A DNA stretch of 64,000 nucleotides from positions 1,116,001-1,180,000 of the forward strand of contig NZ_ML138678.1 of the NCBI RefSeq assembly GCF_004028635.1. The letters run 5' to 3'. Below are positions 26,000 through 35,293 of this stretch, piece after piece (the stretch's first letter is position 1; each line of letters opens with the position of its first letter). A model generated the notes under the pieces. The model made no database searches. It was not told the DNA's origin and worked only from the letters and a program-made list of their open reading frames with translations. The position numbers and the translations under genes are program-made. The stretch comes from Streptomyces cyaneus (GTDB lineage Bacteria; Actinomycetota; Actinomycetes; Streptomycetales; Streptomycetaceae).

Positions 26000-27538
26000 A
26001 TGCCGACCTGCCCGAACGGACACCAGTCGGGTTCCGACGACTGGTGCGAGGTCTGCGGTCACCGCATGGCCGGTGCCGTACCTCCACCCCCTCCGCCGCC
26101 GCCCCCGCCCGGCGGTGGCTACGGCTTCCCGCCCCCCGGCGGTCCCGGTGGCCCTGGCGGCCCCGGCGGTCCGTTCGGCGGCCCGAACACCGGTCAGCCG
26201 GGCGGCCCGCCGCCCATGTCCGCCGTACCGGAGCCGGAGCTCTGCCCGCAGTGCCGTACGCCGCGTGAGGGCGGTGCGCCGTTCTGCGAGGAGTGCCGGT
26301 GGAACTTCCTGACCAACACGGCGACGTCGTACACCCCGGCCGCCCCGCGCACCCAGGCGCCCGGCGGCCCGGCCCTGCCCTCCCACTTCCAGCAGCAGTC
26401 GGCGCCGCCTCCGTCGTTCGGTGGCGGTGACTCGTACGAGTACCAGGGTTCGCGCCCGTCCCAGGTGAACCGCCCGGCAGAACCGATCCCGCCGTTCGGC
26501 GCGGAGCCGCAGGGTCCGGGTGGCCCTGGCGGTCAGGGGGCTCCTGGCGGTCCTGGGCCCGGTGGTCCTGGCGGCATGGGCCCCGGCGGCCCCGGTCCCG
26601 GCCCTGGCGCGCCGGGCGGCTTCGGCGCGGGCCCCGGCGGTCCGGGCAACCCCAATCCCGGCGGCCCTGGTGGGCCCGGTGGCCCCGGCGGCTTCGGCCC
26701 AGGACCCGGCGGTCCGGGCAACCCCAACCCTGGCGGGCCCGGTGGCCCCGGCGGCCTTGGTGGTCCGGGAGGCCATGGTGGGCCGGGAGGCAACGGCCCC
26801 TCCGGCTTCGGCGGCGACCCGTCGCGGCCCGTTCCACCGCCGCCCGGTCCCACCCCGCCCGGCGGTCCGGGCGCGACCAGCGGTGCTCCGCAGGCGTTCC
26901 AGCAGGGCGGCCCGCCGGCCCCGCCCGGGTTCCCGCAGGAGACCCACCGTCCGCCGCAGCAGGGCGGCCCGTCCTTCGGTGGTGGTGACGACTGGGTGAT
27001 CTCGCCGCCGTCGTCGGGCCCCGGCGCACCGGGTGGCCCCGGCCCCGGGCCCGCTCAGGGCGGCTACGGCTATCCGCAGCCCGGCTCGAACCAGGCCCCG
27101 CCGCCTCCAGGTCCGGGCTACCCGCAGCAGCCGACGACCTGGACGGCGACCATCGGGCCGGACCGCGACTACTTCATGGCGATGATGCAGCGCTCCGGCC
27201 CCGAGGCCGCGGGCCTGAACCTGCCCGCGTACTCGCCCGAGCAGCAGCGCGCCCTCACCGGCAACCAGATCACCATCGGCCGCCGCCGCCACTCCACCGG
27301 CGACACCCCCGACATCGACCTGTCGGTGCCGCCGGAGGATCCGGGCGTCTCGCACCAGCACGCGGTCCTGGTCCAGCAGCCGGACGGCACCTGGGCGGTC
27401 GTCGACCAGAACTCGACGAACGGCACCACGGTGAACGGCTCCGAGGAACCGATCCAGCCCTTCGTACCGGTACCGCTGCAGGACGGCGACCGGGTGCACG
27501 TGGGCGCGTGGACGACGATCACGATCCGGCGCGGCTAG
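26000..27538 (+). CDS. FHA domain protein with zinc ribbons and collagen-like linker
   Basis: A 512-residue phosphothreonine reader. N-terminal Cys motifs CPNGHQSGSDDWCEVCGHR (4-22) and CPQCRTPREGGAPFCEECR (about 82-100) look like zinc ribbons. A long Gly/Pro linker (about 150-380) is nearly collagen-like. The C-terminal FHA domain (about 415-510) has ITIGRRR, VSHQHAVL and NSTNGTTVNG, keeping the phosphopeptide-binding Arg, Ser and Asn. Unlike GarA/OdhI it has no ETTS-type N-terminal phosphorylation motif. It is the last gene before a strong terminator and probably reads phosphorylation in this module. Confidence 0.9.
   Translation: MPTCPNGHQSGSDDWCEVCGHRMAGAVPPPPPPPPPPGGGYGFPPPGGPGGPGGPGGPFGGPNTGQPGGPPPMSAVPEPELCPQCRTPREGGAPFCEECRWNFLTNTATSYTPAAPRTQAPGGPALPSHFQQQSAPPPSFGGGDSYEYQGSRPSQVNRPAEPIPPFGAEPQGPGGPGGQGAPGGPGPGGPGGMGPGGPGPGPGAPGGFGAGPGGPGNPNPGGPGGPGGPGGFGPGPGGPGNPNPGGPGGPGGLGGPGGHGGPGGNGPSGFGGDPSRPVPPPPGPTPPGGPGATSGAPQAFQQGGPPAPPGFPQETHRPPQQGGPSFGGGDDWVISPPSSGPGAPGGPGPGPAQGGYGYPQPGSNQAPPPPGPGYPQQPTTWTATIGPDRDYFMAMMQRSGPEAAGLNLPAYSPEQQRALTGNQITIGRRRHSTGDTPDIDLSVPPEDPGVSHQHAVLVQQPDGTWAVVDQNSTNGTTVNGSEEPIQPFVPVPLQDGDRVHVGAWTTITIRRG
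26618..26752 (+). repeat. 72-bp in-gene repeat encoding a Gly/Pro-rich linker
   Basis: Two successive copies (starting 26618 and 26690) encode GFG-GPGGPGNPNPGGPGGPGG, differing mostly at third positions. They sit inside a longer GGP-rich stretch and look like an internal duplication that lengthened the linker of the FHA protein. Confidence 0.6.
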
Positions 27539-27549
27539 GTCTCTCGCTA

Positions 27550-27603
27550 CCGGGAGGGGGCGGTCGTACGGCGAGCAGGTGCCGTACGACCGCCCCCTCC
27601 CGG
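27550..27603. terminator. perfect 23-bp bidirectional hairpin terminator
   Basis: The arms 27550-27572 and 27581-27603 are exactly complementary over 23 bases with an 8-base loop. They lie between the convergent FHA and methyltransferase genes. No U-tract follows, but the stem is the strongest in the window and must stop transcription from both sides or act as an RNA-end stabiliser. Confidence 0.85.
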
Positions 27604-27607
27604 CGTT

Positions 27608-28603
27608 TCAGCCGGGCAGCGCCCATGCGTACGGTCCCTCGGGATCGTCCAGCCACGCCCACTCGTGCTCGCCGCTCACGGTGATCCCGTACCGCTCCCG
27701 CTGCGGCTGTCCCTCGCGCTCCCACAGCGCGTACGCCTCCTGCGGATCGAGGCTGCCGCGGGTCAGGGCCAGCAGGAAGCGGAACAGCTCGTGCTCCCTG
27801 GCGTGGCGGGGCAGCCCGCCCACGTGCGCGGGCTCCGTTTCGGACGGGCTCCCGCCGCGCAGCGGCACGAAGTAGGCGGGCGTGTGCAGGAAGCGCCCTT
27901 CGGCGTGCTCGGCGTCGCGCACGGCGAGGGCGACCAGGCCGGTGGCGAGCGGTGTCAGGATGCGGGCGCCGGGGCGGCACTGGGCGAGCCAGGCGCGTGG
28001 GATCGAGCGCAGGGTGCAGGTCGCGATGATCCGGTCGAAGGGGGCGCGTTCGGGTACGCCGCGTGCGCCGTCGCCGGTGACGACGACGGGGTGGTGTCCG
28101 GCGGCGGCCAGGTGCTGCCGGGCCGACTCGGTGATGTCCGGCTCCAGGTCGACGGTGGTGACGAGGTCGTCGTCGCCGAGCCGGTGGGCGAGCAGAGCGG
28201 CGTTGTAGCCCGTGCCGGCCCCGATCTCCAGGACTCTGTTGCCGTCCTCCACCTCCAGCGCGACCAGCATCATCGCCATCAGGGACGGCTGGCTGCTGGA
28301 GGAGAGCAGCTCGCCGTCGCGCAGCCGGGTGGCCAGCGGGATGTCCGCGTACGCACCGCGCACCCAGCGCTCTCGCGCGGCCGGGTCGGGACTCTGGCCC
28401 CATCGGCGCTCGTAGCCGCCCGCGACGCCGACGTAGTAGTACGGGACGAACAGATGCCGCGGAACGGCGGCGAAGGCCTCCCGCCACACCGGGTCGTCGG
28501 CCCATGCGCCGCTCGCGTCGATCTCACCGACCAGTGCGGCCCGCGCCGAGGCGGCGAGGTCGGCGAGTTCCTCGGCGTCCCTGCCGAGATCCTGCGCGCT
28601 CAT
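27608..28603 (-). CDS. SAM-dependent methyltransferase, protein-L-isoaspartate methyltransferase family
   Basis: A 331-residue protein. The PCMT-like core has [18 protein letters not shown] followed by the SAM-binding motif [20 protein letters not shown] (near residue 125) and [14 protein letters not shown]. The C-terminal third extends beyond typical PCMT enzymes and may select another substrate. Such enzymes repair damaged proteins or methylate peptides; no peptide-maturation genes are near, so protein repair or an unknown target is more likely. Start ATG 28603 without a strong ribosome site. Confidence 0.85.
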   Translation of the reverse strand: MSAQDLGRDAEELADLAASARAALVGEIDASGAWADDPVWREAFAAVPRHLFVPYYYVGVAGGYERRWGQSPDPAARERWVRGAYADIPLATRLRDGELLSSSSQPSLMAMMLVALEVEDGNRVLEIGAGTGYNAALLAHRLGDDDLVTTVDLEPDITESARQHLAAAGHHPVVVTGDGARGVPERAPFDRIIATCTLRSIPRAWLAQCRPGARILTPLATGLVALAVRDAEHAEGRFLHTPAYFVPLRGGSPSETEPAHVGGLPRHAREHELFRFLLALTRGSLDPQEAYALWEREGQPQRERYGITVSGEHEWAWLDDPEGPYAWALPG

Positions 28604-28713
28604 ACGTCCACTGTGCTGCGGCGGGCGGCACGAGGCGAGCCCCGGCGACCGGAATCGGTGGCTCGGTGCGGGTGGTCCTAGGCCTTGAGTCCTGGGCCGC
28701 CCGGTCTGAGACC

Positions 28714-29127
28714 ATGGACGACGTGAATGAGATTCGGCGCGGCACGCTTCAGGAGCAGACCTTCTATGAGCAGGTCGGCGGGGAGGAGACCTTCCGCCGG
28801 CTCGTCCACCGTTTCTACGAGGGGGTGGCCGAGGACCCGATCCTCAAGCCCATGTACCCCGAGGAGGACCTGGGCCCGGCCGAGGAGCGCCTCACCCTGT
28901 TCCTGATCCAGTACTGGGGCGGCCCGACGACGTACAGCGAGAACCGCGGCCACCCCCGGCTGCGGATGCGCCACGCCCCCTTCACCGTCGACCGCGCGGC
29001 CCACGACGCCTGGCTGAAGCACATGCGGGTCGCCGTCGACGAGCTCGGCCTCTCCGAGGAGCACGAGCGGACGCTGTGGAACTACCTGGAGTATGCGGCG
29101 GCGTCGATGGTGAACACGGCGGGCTGA
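28714..29127 (+). CDS. glbO: group II truncated haemoglobin (trHbO)
   Basis: A 137-residue 2-on-2 globin. [23 protein letters not shown], then [26 protein letters not shown], is diagnostic: it contains the proximal His (RMRHAPF), the trHbO Tyr and Trp distal residues, and [12 protein letters not shown] at the end. It binds oxygen or nitric oxide in the cytoplasm. Start is ATG 28714; a GTG at 28723 gives the N-terminus more usual in relatives. Confidence 0.92.
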   Translation: MDDVNEIRRGTLQEQTFYEQVGGEETFRRLVHRFYEGVAEDPILKPMYPEEDLGPAEERLTLFLIQYWGGPTTYSENRGHPRLRMRHAPFTVDRAAHDAWLKHMRVAVDELGLSEEHERTLWNYLEYAAASMVNTAG

Positions 29128-29209
29128 GCCTGCCGCTTGCCGAATTCGGGCATTGATCGCTTCCCCTAGCCAAACAGAAACACGGAACGGGTATTGCCAT
29201 GGCACCGGG

Positions 29210-29851
29210 ATGGAGACGCCCGACGCCGCCCTTCCCCCGGAGGGCGAGCTCGCCGAGCAGTCCGCCGTGAGCCGGCTGACGGTGCGCGAGGCGGTCAAGC
29301 AGCTGCGGGCGCAGAACGTCGTACGGGTGGTCCGGGGCCGCGGCACCTACGTGAACCCGCCGGACCGCTGGACGGCGCTGGAGCCCGTGATGCGCGCCGC
29401 CTCCCGCTCCTCCCACACCTCGCTGTCCCAGCAGCTCATCGAAGCCCGCCGCCTGATCGAGAACGGCGCGACGGAACTGGCCGCCGAGCGCCGCGACGAA
29501 ACCCACCTCGCGGAGCTGCGCGAGCATCTCGCCACCATGCGGGACGCGGCGGACGAGGCCGACACGGAGAAATTCGTCCAGGCCGACATCGACTTCCACG
29601 CCACGGTGATGCGGGCCACGGGCAACCTCTTCGTCCCGCTCCTCTTCGAGCCCTTCGGCACCCTCCTCGCCGAGGGCCGCCGCGAGACCTCCGCGGTCCC
29701 CCAGATCCGCGTCAACGCCATCGCGCACCACGAGGCGGTCCTGGCGGCCCTGGAATCCGGCGCCCCGGACAAGGCCCGCGAGGCGATGAACGCCCACATG
29801 AACCAGACGGTGGACGACTACCGCACCTACGTACTGAAGTCCGCCGAATAA
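29210..29851 (+). pseudogene. N-terminally truncated FadR/GntR regulator
   Basis: A 213-residue frame containing most of a GntR-type winged helix (LPPEGELAEQ, SRLTVREAVKQLRAQNVVRVV, GRGTYVNPP) and a full FCD effector domain with metal-binding His residues (DIDFHATVM, AHHEAVL). The first helix of the DNA-binding domain, normally about 20-30 residues before LPPEGELAE, is missing, and there is no ribosome site at the first Met. It heads a locus in which every gene is broken, so I read it as decayed, though a short protein could still be made. Confidence 0.6.
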
Positions 29852-29916
29852 CTCCCCCAGCGTCCCTACCCCGCCATGCCCTCCCGGAGCCCGAAGTGCT
29901 CCGCAATGCCCCACCC

Positions 29917-30180
29917 GTGAAGAATGTCAGCCCGTCCGAGGTGGCCGCCCGTCTGCGCACGGCCCCCCGCCTGGCCGTCCTCGACGACGACCCCACCGGC
30001 ACTCAGACCGTCAAGGACATCCCGGTCCTCACCACCTGGGCCGTCGAAGACCTCCGCTGGGCCTCCCGCGGCGACTCCACCCTGCGCGGTCACTTCCCCC
30101 TCGAAACCGACGTCCTCACCGAGGAGCTGACGGCAGCCGGCGCCGCCCCCGACGGCGTCGTCCTGGTCCCCGCCTACATT
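29917..30180 (+). pseudogene. fragment of four-carbon acid sugar kinase (DUF1537)
   Basis: A GTG start is followed by the kinase N-terminus RLAVLDDDPTGTQTVKDIPVLTTW. The sequence then jumps from EDLRWA straight to SRGDSTLRGHFPLETDVL, losing the roughly 40-50 residues usual between these blocks, and is cut after LVPAYI. The remainder, about three quarters of the enzyme, is absent: the next bases belong to a GntP permease in another frame. Functional kinases of this family act in catabolism of tetronate-like acids. Confidence 0.7.
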
Positions 30181-30194
30181 CGGACCCGGCGCTG

Positions 30195-30869
30195 CGCCCG
30201 CCCTCCTTCGGCATGGTCCTCGCCCTGATCGTCACCCCGATCCTGCTGATCCTGGCCGGCACCCTCGGTCAGAACCTCCTCGCCGAAGGCTCGACCTTCC
30301 GCGCCGTCCTCACCGTTCTCGGCGCCCCGATGGTCGCCCTGCTCATCGACGTGACGCTGTGCGCCTGGCTCCTCGGCGCCCGCCGCGGCTGGGACCGTAC
30401 GCACATCGCGAACGTGATGGGCTCGGCCCTCCCCTCCGTCGCGATGGTGATCCTCGTGGCGGGCGCGGGCGGCGTCTTCGGCAAGGTGCTGGTGGCGAGC
30501 GGCATCGGCGACGCGATCGCCGACGTCCTGGACCGGACCGGACTCCCGGCGCTCTTCCTGGCCTTCCTGACGGCGCTGGCCCTGCGCGCAGCCCAGGGCT
30601 CGACGACGGTGGCCCTGATCACGACGGCGGGCATCCTCACGCCACTGCTCCAGCGCGCCGACCTGTCGACCGGCCAGCTGTCCCTGGTCGCCCTGGCGAT
30701 GGGCGCGGGTGGTCTGGCCGTGTCGCACATCAACGACGCGGGCTACTGGATGTTCACCAAGCTGGCCGGCCTGGACGTGGCGAGCGGCCTGCGCACCTGG
30801 ACGGTCCTGACGACCACGATGGGTGTCATCGGCTTCGGTCTGACGGCAGCCCTGTGGCCCCTGGTGTGA
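30195..30869 (+). pseudogene. C-terminal half of a GntP family gluconate-type permease
   Basis: About 220 residues with six hydrophobic segments, beginning RPPSFGMVLALIVTPILLIL and ending with the conserved GntP blocks AAQGSTTVALITTAGIL and AVSHINDAGYWMFTKLAG. GntP permeases are about 450 residues, so the N-terminal half is gone. It is joined to the kinase fragment through a junction near 30178-30200. An ATG at 30213 keeps the frame open but a half-permease should not transport. Confidence 0.7.
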
Positions 30870-30875
30870 CCGGCG

Positions 30876-31544
30876 TCAGCGCACGCTGACGTCCAACGCC
30901 CCAAGTCCCGCACGCCGTACGGCGATCGACCCGTACGGCGTGCGCAGCCGTAGCCACGCACCGGACGAGAGCAACGCCAGATCCCCGGTGCCCCGCAGGA
31001 ACCCCAGCGACTGGGCCGCGTGCACCGCCCGCACCGGCAGCTGCGTGTCCCCGACGGTCCGGGACCAGATCTCCCGCCCGATCCGGTCGAGTTCGCCGCG
31101 CGTACGCCGCTCGGACGCCAACTCCTGTGTACGGGAACGGAATTCGGTGATGCCTGCGCCGACCATCGCCAGCAGCTCAGCCGACGCGGGCAGCCCCGGC
31201 ACCGCAAGCCAGCCTCCGCGCGGCGGAAGCACCCCGGCCCAGGGCGGACCGGTGACGGCCGCCGGAACGACAGCCGTGGCCGCCGCCTCGTCGACGGACT
31301 CCAGCAGCTCGCCCGCGGAGACGGTCACGTCCAGCGTGACGTCGAGCCCGTTCTCGTACGGCTTCGCCAGCCGTACCGCGCGGATCGCCAGTACCTCGAA
31401 GGACGGCGGCCGCCCGAAGACGGCGAGCGCGGTGCCGGCTGCCTGGAGGCGCACCGCCGCTGAACGGTCGTAGTGGAGCAGCCGGGAGAGGAAGGCCGCG
31501 AGGTCCGCCGCCTCCCCCTCGTCGGCGAGGTGGAGCACCGTCAT
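30876..31544 (-). CDS. conserved actinobacterial protein of unknown function
   Basis: A 222-residue soluble protein without recognisable domain. It is Ala/Leu/Arg-rich with patches VTLDVTVSAGELLE and GDLALLSSGAWLRLRTPYGSIAVRRAG. It overlaps the thioesterase stop by four bases (ATGA), so it is the last gene of the ettA-thioesterase unit and probably co-translated with the thioesterase. Confidence 0.75.
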   Translation of the reverse strand: MTVLHLADEGEAADLAAFLSRLLHYDRSAAVRLQAAGTALAVFGRPPSFEVLAIRAVRLAKPYENGLDVTLDVTVSAGELLESVDEAAATAVVPAAVTGPPWAGVLPPRGGWLAVPGLPASAELLAMVGAGITEFRSRTQELASERRTRGELDRIGREIWSRTVGDTQLPVRAVHAAQSLGFLRGTGDLALLSSGAWLRLRTPYGSIAVRRAGLGALDVSVR

Positions 31545-31960
31545 GCGGCGACGGCCTCCTCCTCGTCGGCCGCGTCATCCATGTACTCCCGGAGGAACTC
31601 CTTCTCCTCCGGGGTGATCCGGCGCGGCCGCTCCGCCTCGAAGTCGAACGGCACGACCACCGTCGAGGCCCGGGCGTAGACCACGTCGTCGTCCTTCACC
31701 TCGCAGGTGATGGTGAAGGACGCGGCCCTGATCTCGGTGATCCACAGCTCTATGTCCACCGGGTGGTGCCGGTGGACGAGCTGCCGCTTGTAGTCGATCT
31801 CGTGGCGCGCCACCACCGACCCCTGCTTGAAGTTCTTCTCCGGACGGAACAGGAAGTCGATACGGGCTTCCTCCAGGTAGCGGACGAAGACCGCGTTGTT
31901 GACGTGTCCGTACGCGTCCATGTCGGACCAGCGCAGGGGGCAGCGATAGATGTGGCGCAA
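31541..31960 (-). CDS. acyl-CoA thioesterase, hotdog fold (4HBT)
   Basis: A 139-residue hotdog protein. RWSDMDAYGHVNNAVFVRYLEEARIDF is the 4-hydroxybenzoyl-CoA thioesterase signature with catalytic Asp in RWSDMD; VARHEIDYKRQL and VYARASTVVVPFD complete the fold. It hydrolyses acyl-CoA thioesters in the cytoplasm. The start is a TTG at 31960, six bases after the ettA stop. The linkage to ettA recurs in actinobacteria to my knowledge, but its meaning is unknown. Confidence 0.88.
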   Translation of the reverse strand: MRHIYRCPLRWSDMDAYGHVNNAVFVRYLEEARIDFLFRPEKNFKQGSVVARHEIDYKRQLVHRHHPVDIELWITEIRAASFTITCEVKDDDVVYARASTVVVPFDFEAERPRRITPEEKEFLREYMDDAADEEEAVAA

Positions 31961-31966
31961 GATCGA

Positions 31967-33631
<1,665 letters not shown>

Positions 33632-33836
33632 GAGAAACCGTCCGGCAGCTTGAAATCTGGCAGTGGGCAGATACACCCCATCTTGCCGGATCGCCACCCC
33701 TGGGGGGAAACGGGTATGGGCGGGTGGCTCTGACCTGGGGTTTCACTGTTGGCTGCGCTGACTCGACCGTCAATGTCGGCCGCCGCCGGTCGACCTCGGG
33801 CACCCTCGCACGGCCCAGGGACGGCCCAAGAAGCGA

Positions 33837-34151
33837 TCACTCGGCAGACGTCCGCCACTCATCCAGCCTGACCCTCACCTGATGGTTGTGGCCGTGCCAG
33901 AGCACTTCCCCCTTCACGGAGGCCCCGAGAGCGGGCAGCTCCATCCCCAGAGGCATGGCCGTTATCTCGGCCAGCGCCACGGTGTCGGGTACACCTTCTA
34001 TACGTAGGAAGACGCCAAAGGGCTGGCGGCCAATGACCTCTCCAGTTATGTGGGTCCCCACTGGTAGAGCTGCGATGGTCGCCGCCCAGCTCCCGATGAC
34101 TATGTCTGCGTCCGGCAGGTCCGGGCCCGTGGGCCACGCATACTCATCCAT
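33837..34151 (-). CDS. small S1-domain RNA-binding-like protein
   Basis: A 104-residue protein whose centre (VGTHITGEVIGRQPFGVFLRI, then ALGASVKGEVLWHGHNHQVRVRL) is an S1/OB-fold pattern. Such solitary S1-like proteins are frequent in Streptomyces; function is unknown. ATG 34151 is chosen; a TTG just before it is possible, and no good ribosome site is visible. The 205-base gap up to ettA shows nothing else. Confidence 0.7.
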   Translation of the reverse strand: MDEYAWPTGPDLPDADIVIGSWAATIAALPVGTHITGEVIGRQPFGVFLRIEGVPDTVALAEITAMPLGMELPALGASVKGEVLWHGHNHQVRVRLDEWRTSAE

Positions 34152-34444
34152 CAACAGATCATGATGCAGTGAGCGACAGGGGCTTAGAAGGAGCTTGGCG
34201 TGTCCACCAGGAATCCGCCACAGGCTGGGACAGCTACCCCTTCAGATGGCGGCTAGTCACCTGTCGTCCACACGCATTCGGCACGGCTCGGTGCCGGTTC
34301 ACGGTCGCCGGTAGGCCGCTCCAACTCGTCGTCCGACAGCCGCTCATCGTGCCGCTCGTTGCGCATGCGGTCACGATACGAGCGGAGGAGCTACGACCTG
34401 ACGCGGAGCTGTCCTGCCAGGGGTTGACGGGGATCTCGTAGACG
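34152..34444. other. intergenic stretch without a convincing gene
   Basis: About 290 bases between the S1 gene and a transposase scrap. It holds a 37-codon minus frame (34253-34366, product MRNERHDERLSDDELER...) and a 90-codon plus frame at 34169-34441, neither with a ribosome site or known family. It probably contains debris of a transposon insertion. Confidence 0.3.
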
Positions 34445-34450
34445 ATCTCC

Positions 34451-34635
34451 ATCGTGCTCTGGACGACCCGTTACGTCGACGCCGCCGTCGCCCAGCTACC
34501 AGGCCGAGGGCCACGCGATCCGCGAGGAGGACATCACCAGGCTCTCCCGTCTCAAGCACCGCAACCTGAACCTGCGCGGCCGCTACAGCTTCACCGCCTC
34601 GCCCCCGGCCGCCGGCGCCCTGCGCCCGGCCGACC
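34451..34635 (+). pseudogene. C-terminal remnant of a Tn3-family transposase
   Basis: The plus strand reads IVLWTTRYVDAAVAQL, then after a frameshift near 34497 continues YQAEGHAIREEDITRLS and RLKHRNLNLRGRYSFTAS, ending PPAAGALRP. These are the last blocks of Tn3-family TnpA proteins in order. No N-terminal part, resolvase or terminal repeats were found. Its end overlaps, antisense, the last codons of the dinB gene. Confidence 0.75.
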
Positions 34636-35194
34636 TGGCAGCCTGCTCGATCTTCGCGCAGTAGGCTGCACGGGCTTCCTCGTCGATCTGCTGCTCGTAT
34701 TCGGGGCGCACCCCGGTCCGGCCGTCGAGGCCCTCGCGCAGGATATCGGCGTGCCCGGCATGCCGGTTGGACTCGCCGAGGACGTGGACCATGATGGCGA
34801 ACAGGTTCGTGTTGGGATAAGGCTCCGACCACCACGGCACGTGGCCGGGGGCGTCGAGGGGAAGCTCGTTGATCGTCGCGTCCGAGTGTTCCCACGTGCG
34901 CCGGTAGAACCCGATGATCTGATCGCGGGTCTCGTCCTCGGTCGCCCACTGATCGCTGCCGTCGTAGTCCTGCCACCGGCACAGCGGTTCCGGGGACGGG
35001 CGGTCGAAGACCTCGCCGAAGTACCTGGCCTCGACGGTGGCCACGTGTTTGACCAGGCCGAGGAGGTTGGTCCCGGTCGCTGTCAAAGGTCGGCGGGCGT
35101 CGTATTCGGACAAGCCGTCGAGTTTCCAGAGCAGCGCCTCGCGGTCCCGCCGCAGTCTCCTGTGCAGGTTGTCCTTCGCGAATTCATCGATCAT
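34583..35194 (-). CDS. DinB family protein with a transposon-derived C-terminus
   Basis: A 203-residue DinB/DUF664 four-helix protein, a family of metal-dependent thiol transferases. MIDEFAKDNLHRRLRRDREAL, LLGLVKHVATVEARYFGEVF (metal His) and HVLGESNRHAGHADILRE (second and third His) are conserved. The final RRAPAAGGEAVKL is the antisense reading of the Tn3 transposase remnant, so the native stop was lost and the gene now ends in transposon sequence. ATG 35194 is preferred over an upstream ATG. Confidence 0.85.
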   Translation of the reverse strand: MIDEFAKDNLHRRLRRDREALLWKLDGLSEYDARRPLTATGTNLLGLVKHVATVEARYFGEVFDRPSPEPLCRWQDYDGSDQWATEDETRDQIIGFYRRTWEHSDATINELPLDAPGHVPWWSEPYPNTNLFAIMVHVLGESNRHAGHADILREGLDGRTGVRPEYEQQIDEEARAAYCAKIEQAARSAGRRAPAAGGEAVKL

Positions 35195-35293
35195 GCGGCA
35201 TGAACCTTCCATGGGCTGTTCGTGGTCTCAGACGTGGGGGTGGGGGTGGGGTGCGTGACGTCTCGCGGCTGACCCGACCCGCGACGGTGACGG

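Noticed and set aside
26500..26800. Repeat array resembling a CRISPR or minisatellite locus
   Set aside because: The repeats are in frame and encode the Gly/Pro linker of the FHA protein; there are no unique spacers or cas genes.
26000..27538. Identification of the FHA protein as GarA/OdhI
   Set aside because: It has zinc ribbons and a long linker and lacks the N-terminal ETTS-type phosphorylation motif and small size of GarA.
30213..30869. Functional GntP permease
   Set aside because: Only half the normal length, without the N-terminal half, and fused to debris of a kinase gene.
34253..34366. 37-codon minus-strand frame with product MRNERHDERLSDDELER
   Set aside because: It resembles tails of small regulatory proteins but has no ribosome site and lies in transposon debris; not strong enough to call.
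34169..34441. 90-codon plus-strand frame
   Set aside because: No ribosome site, no known motif, atypical composition; probably chance.
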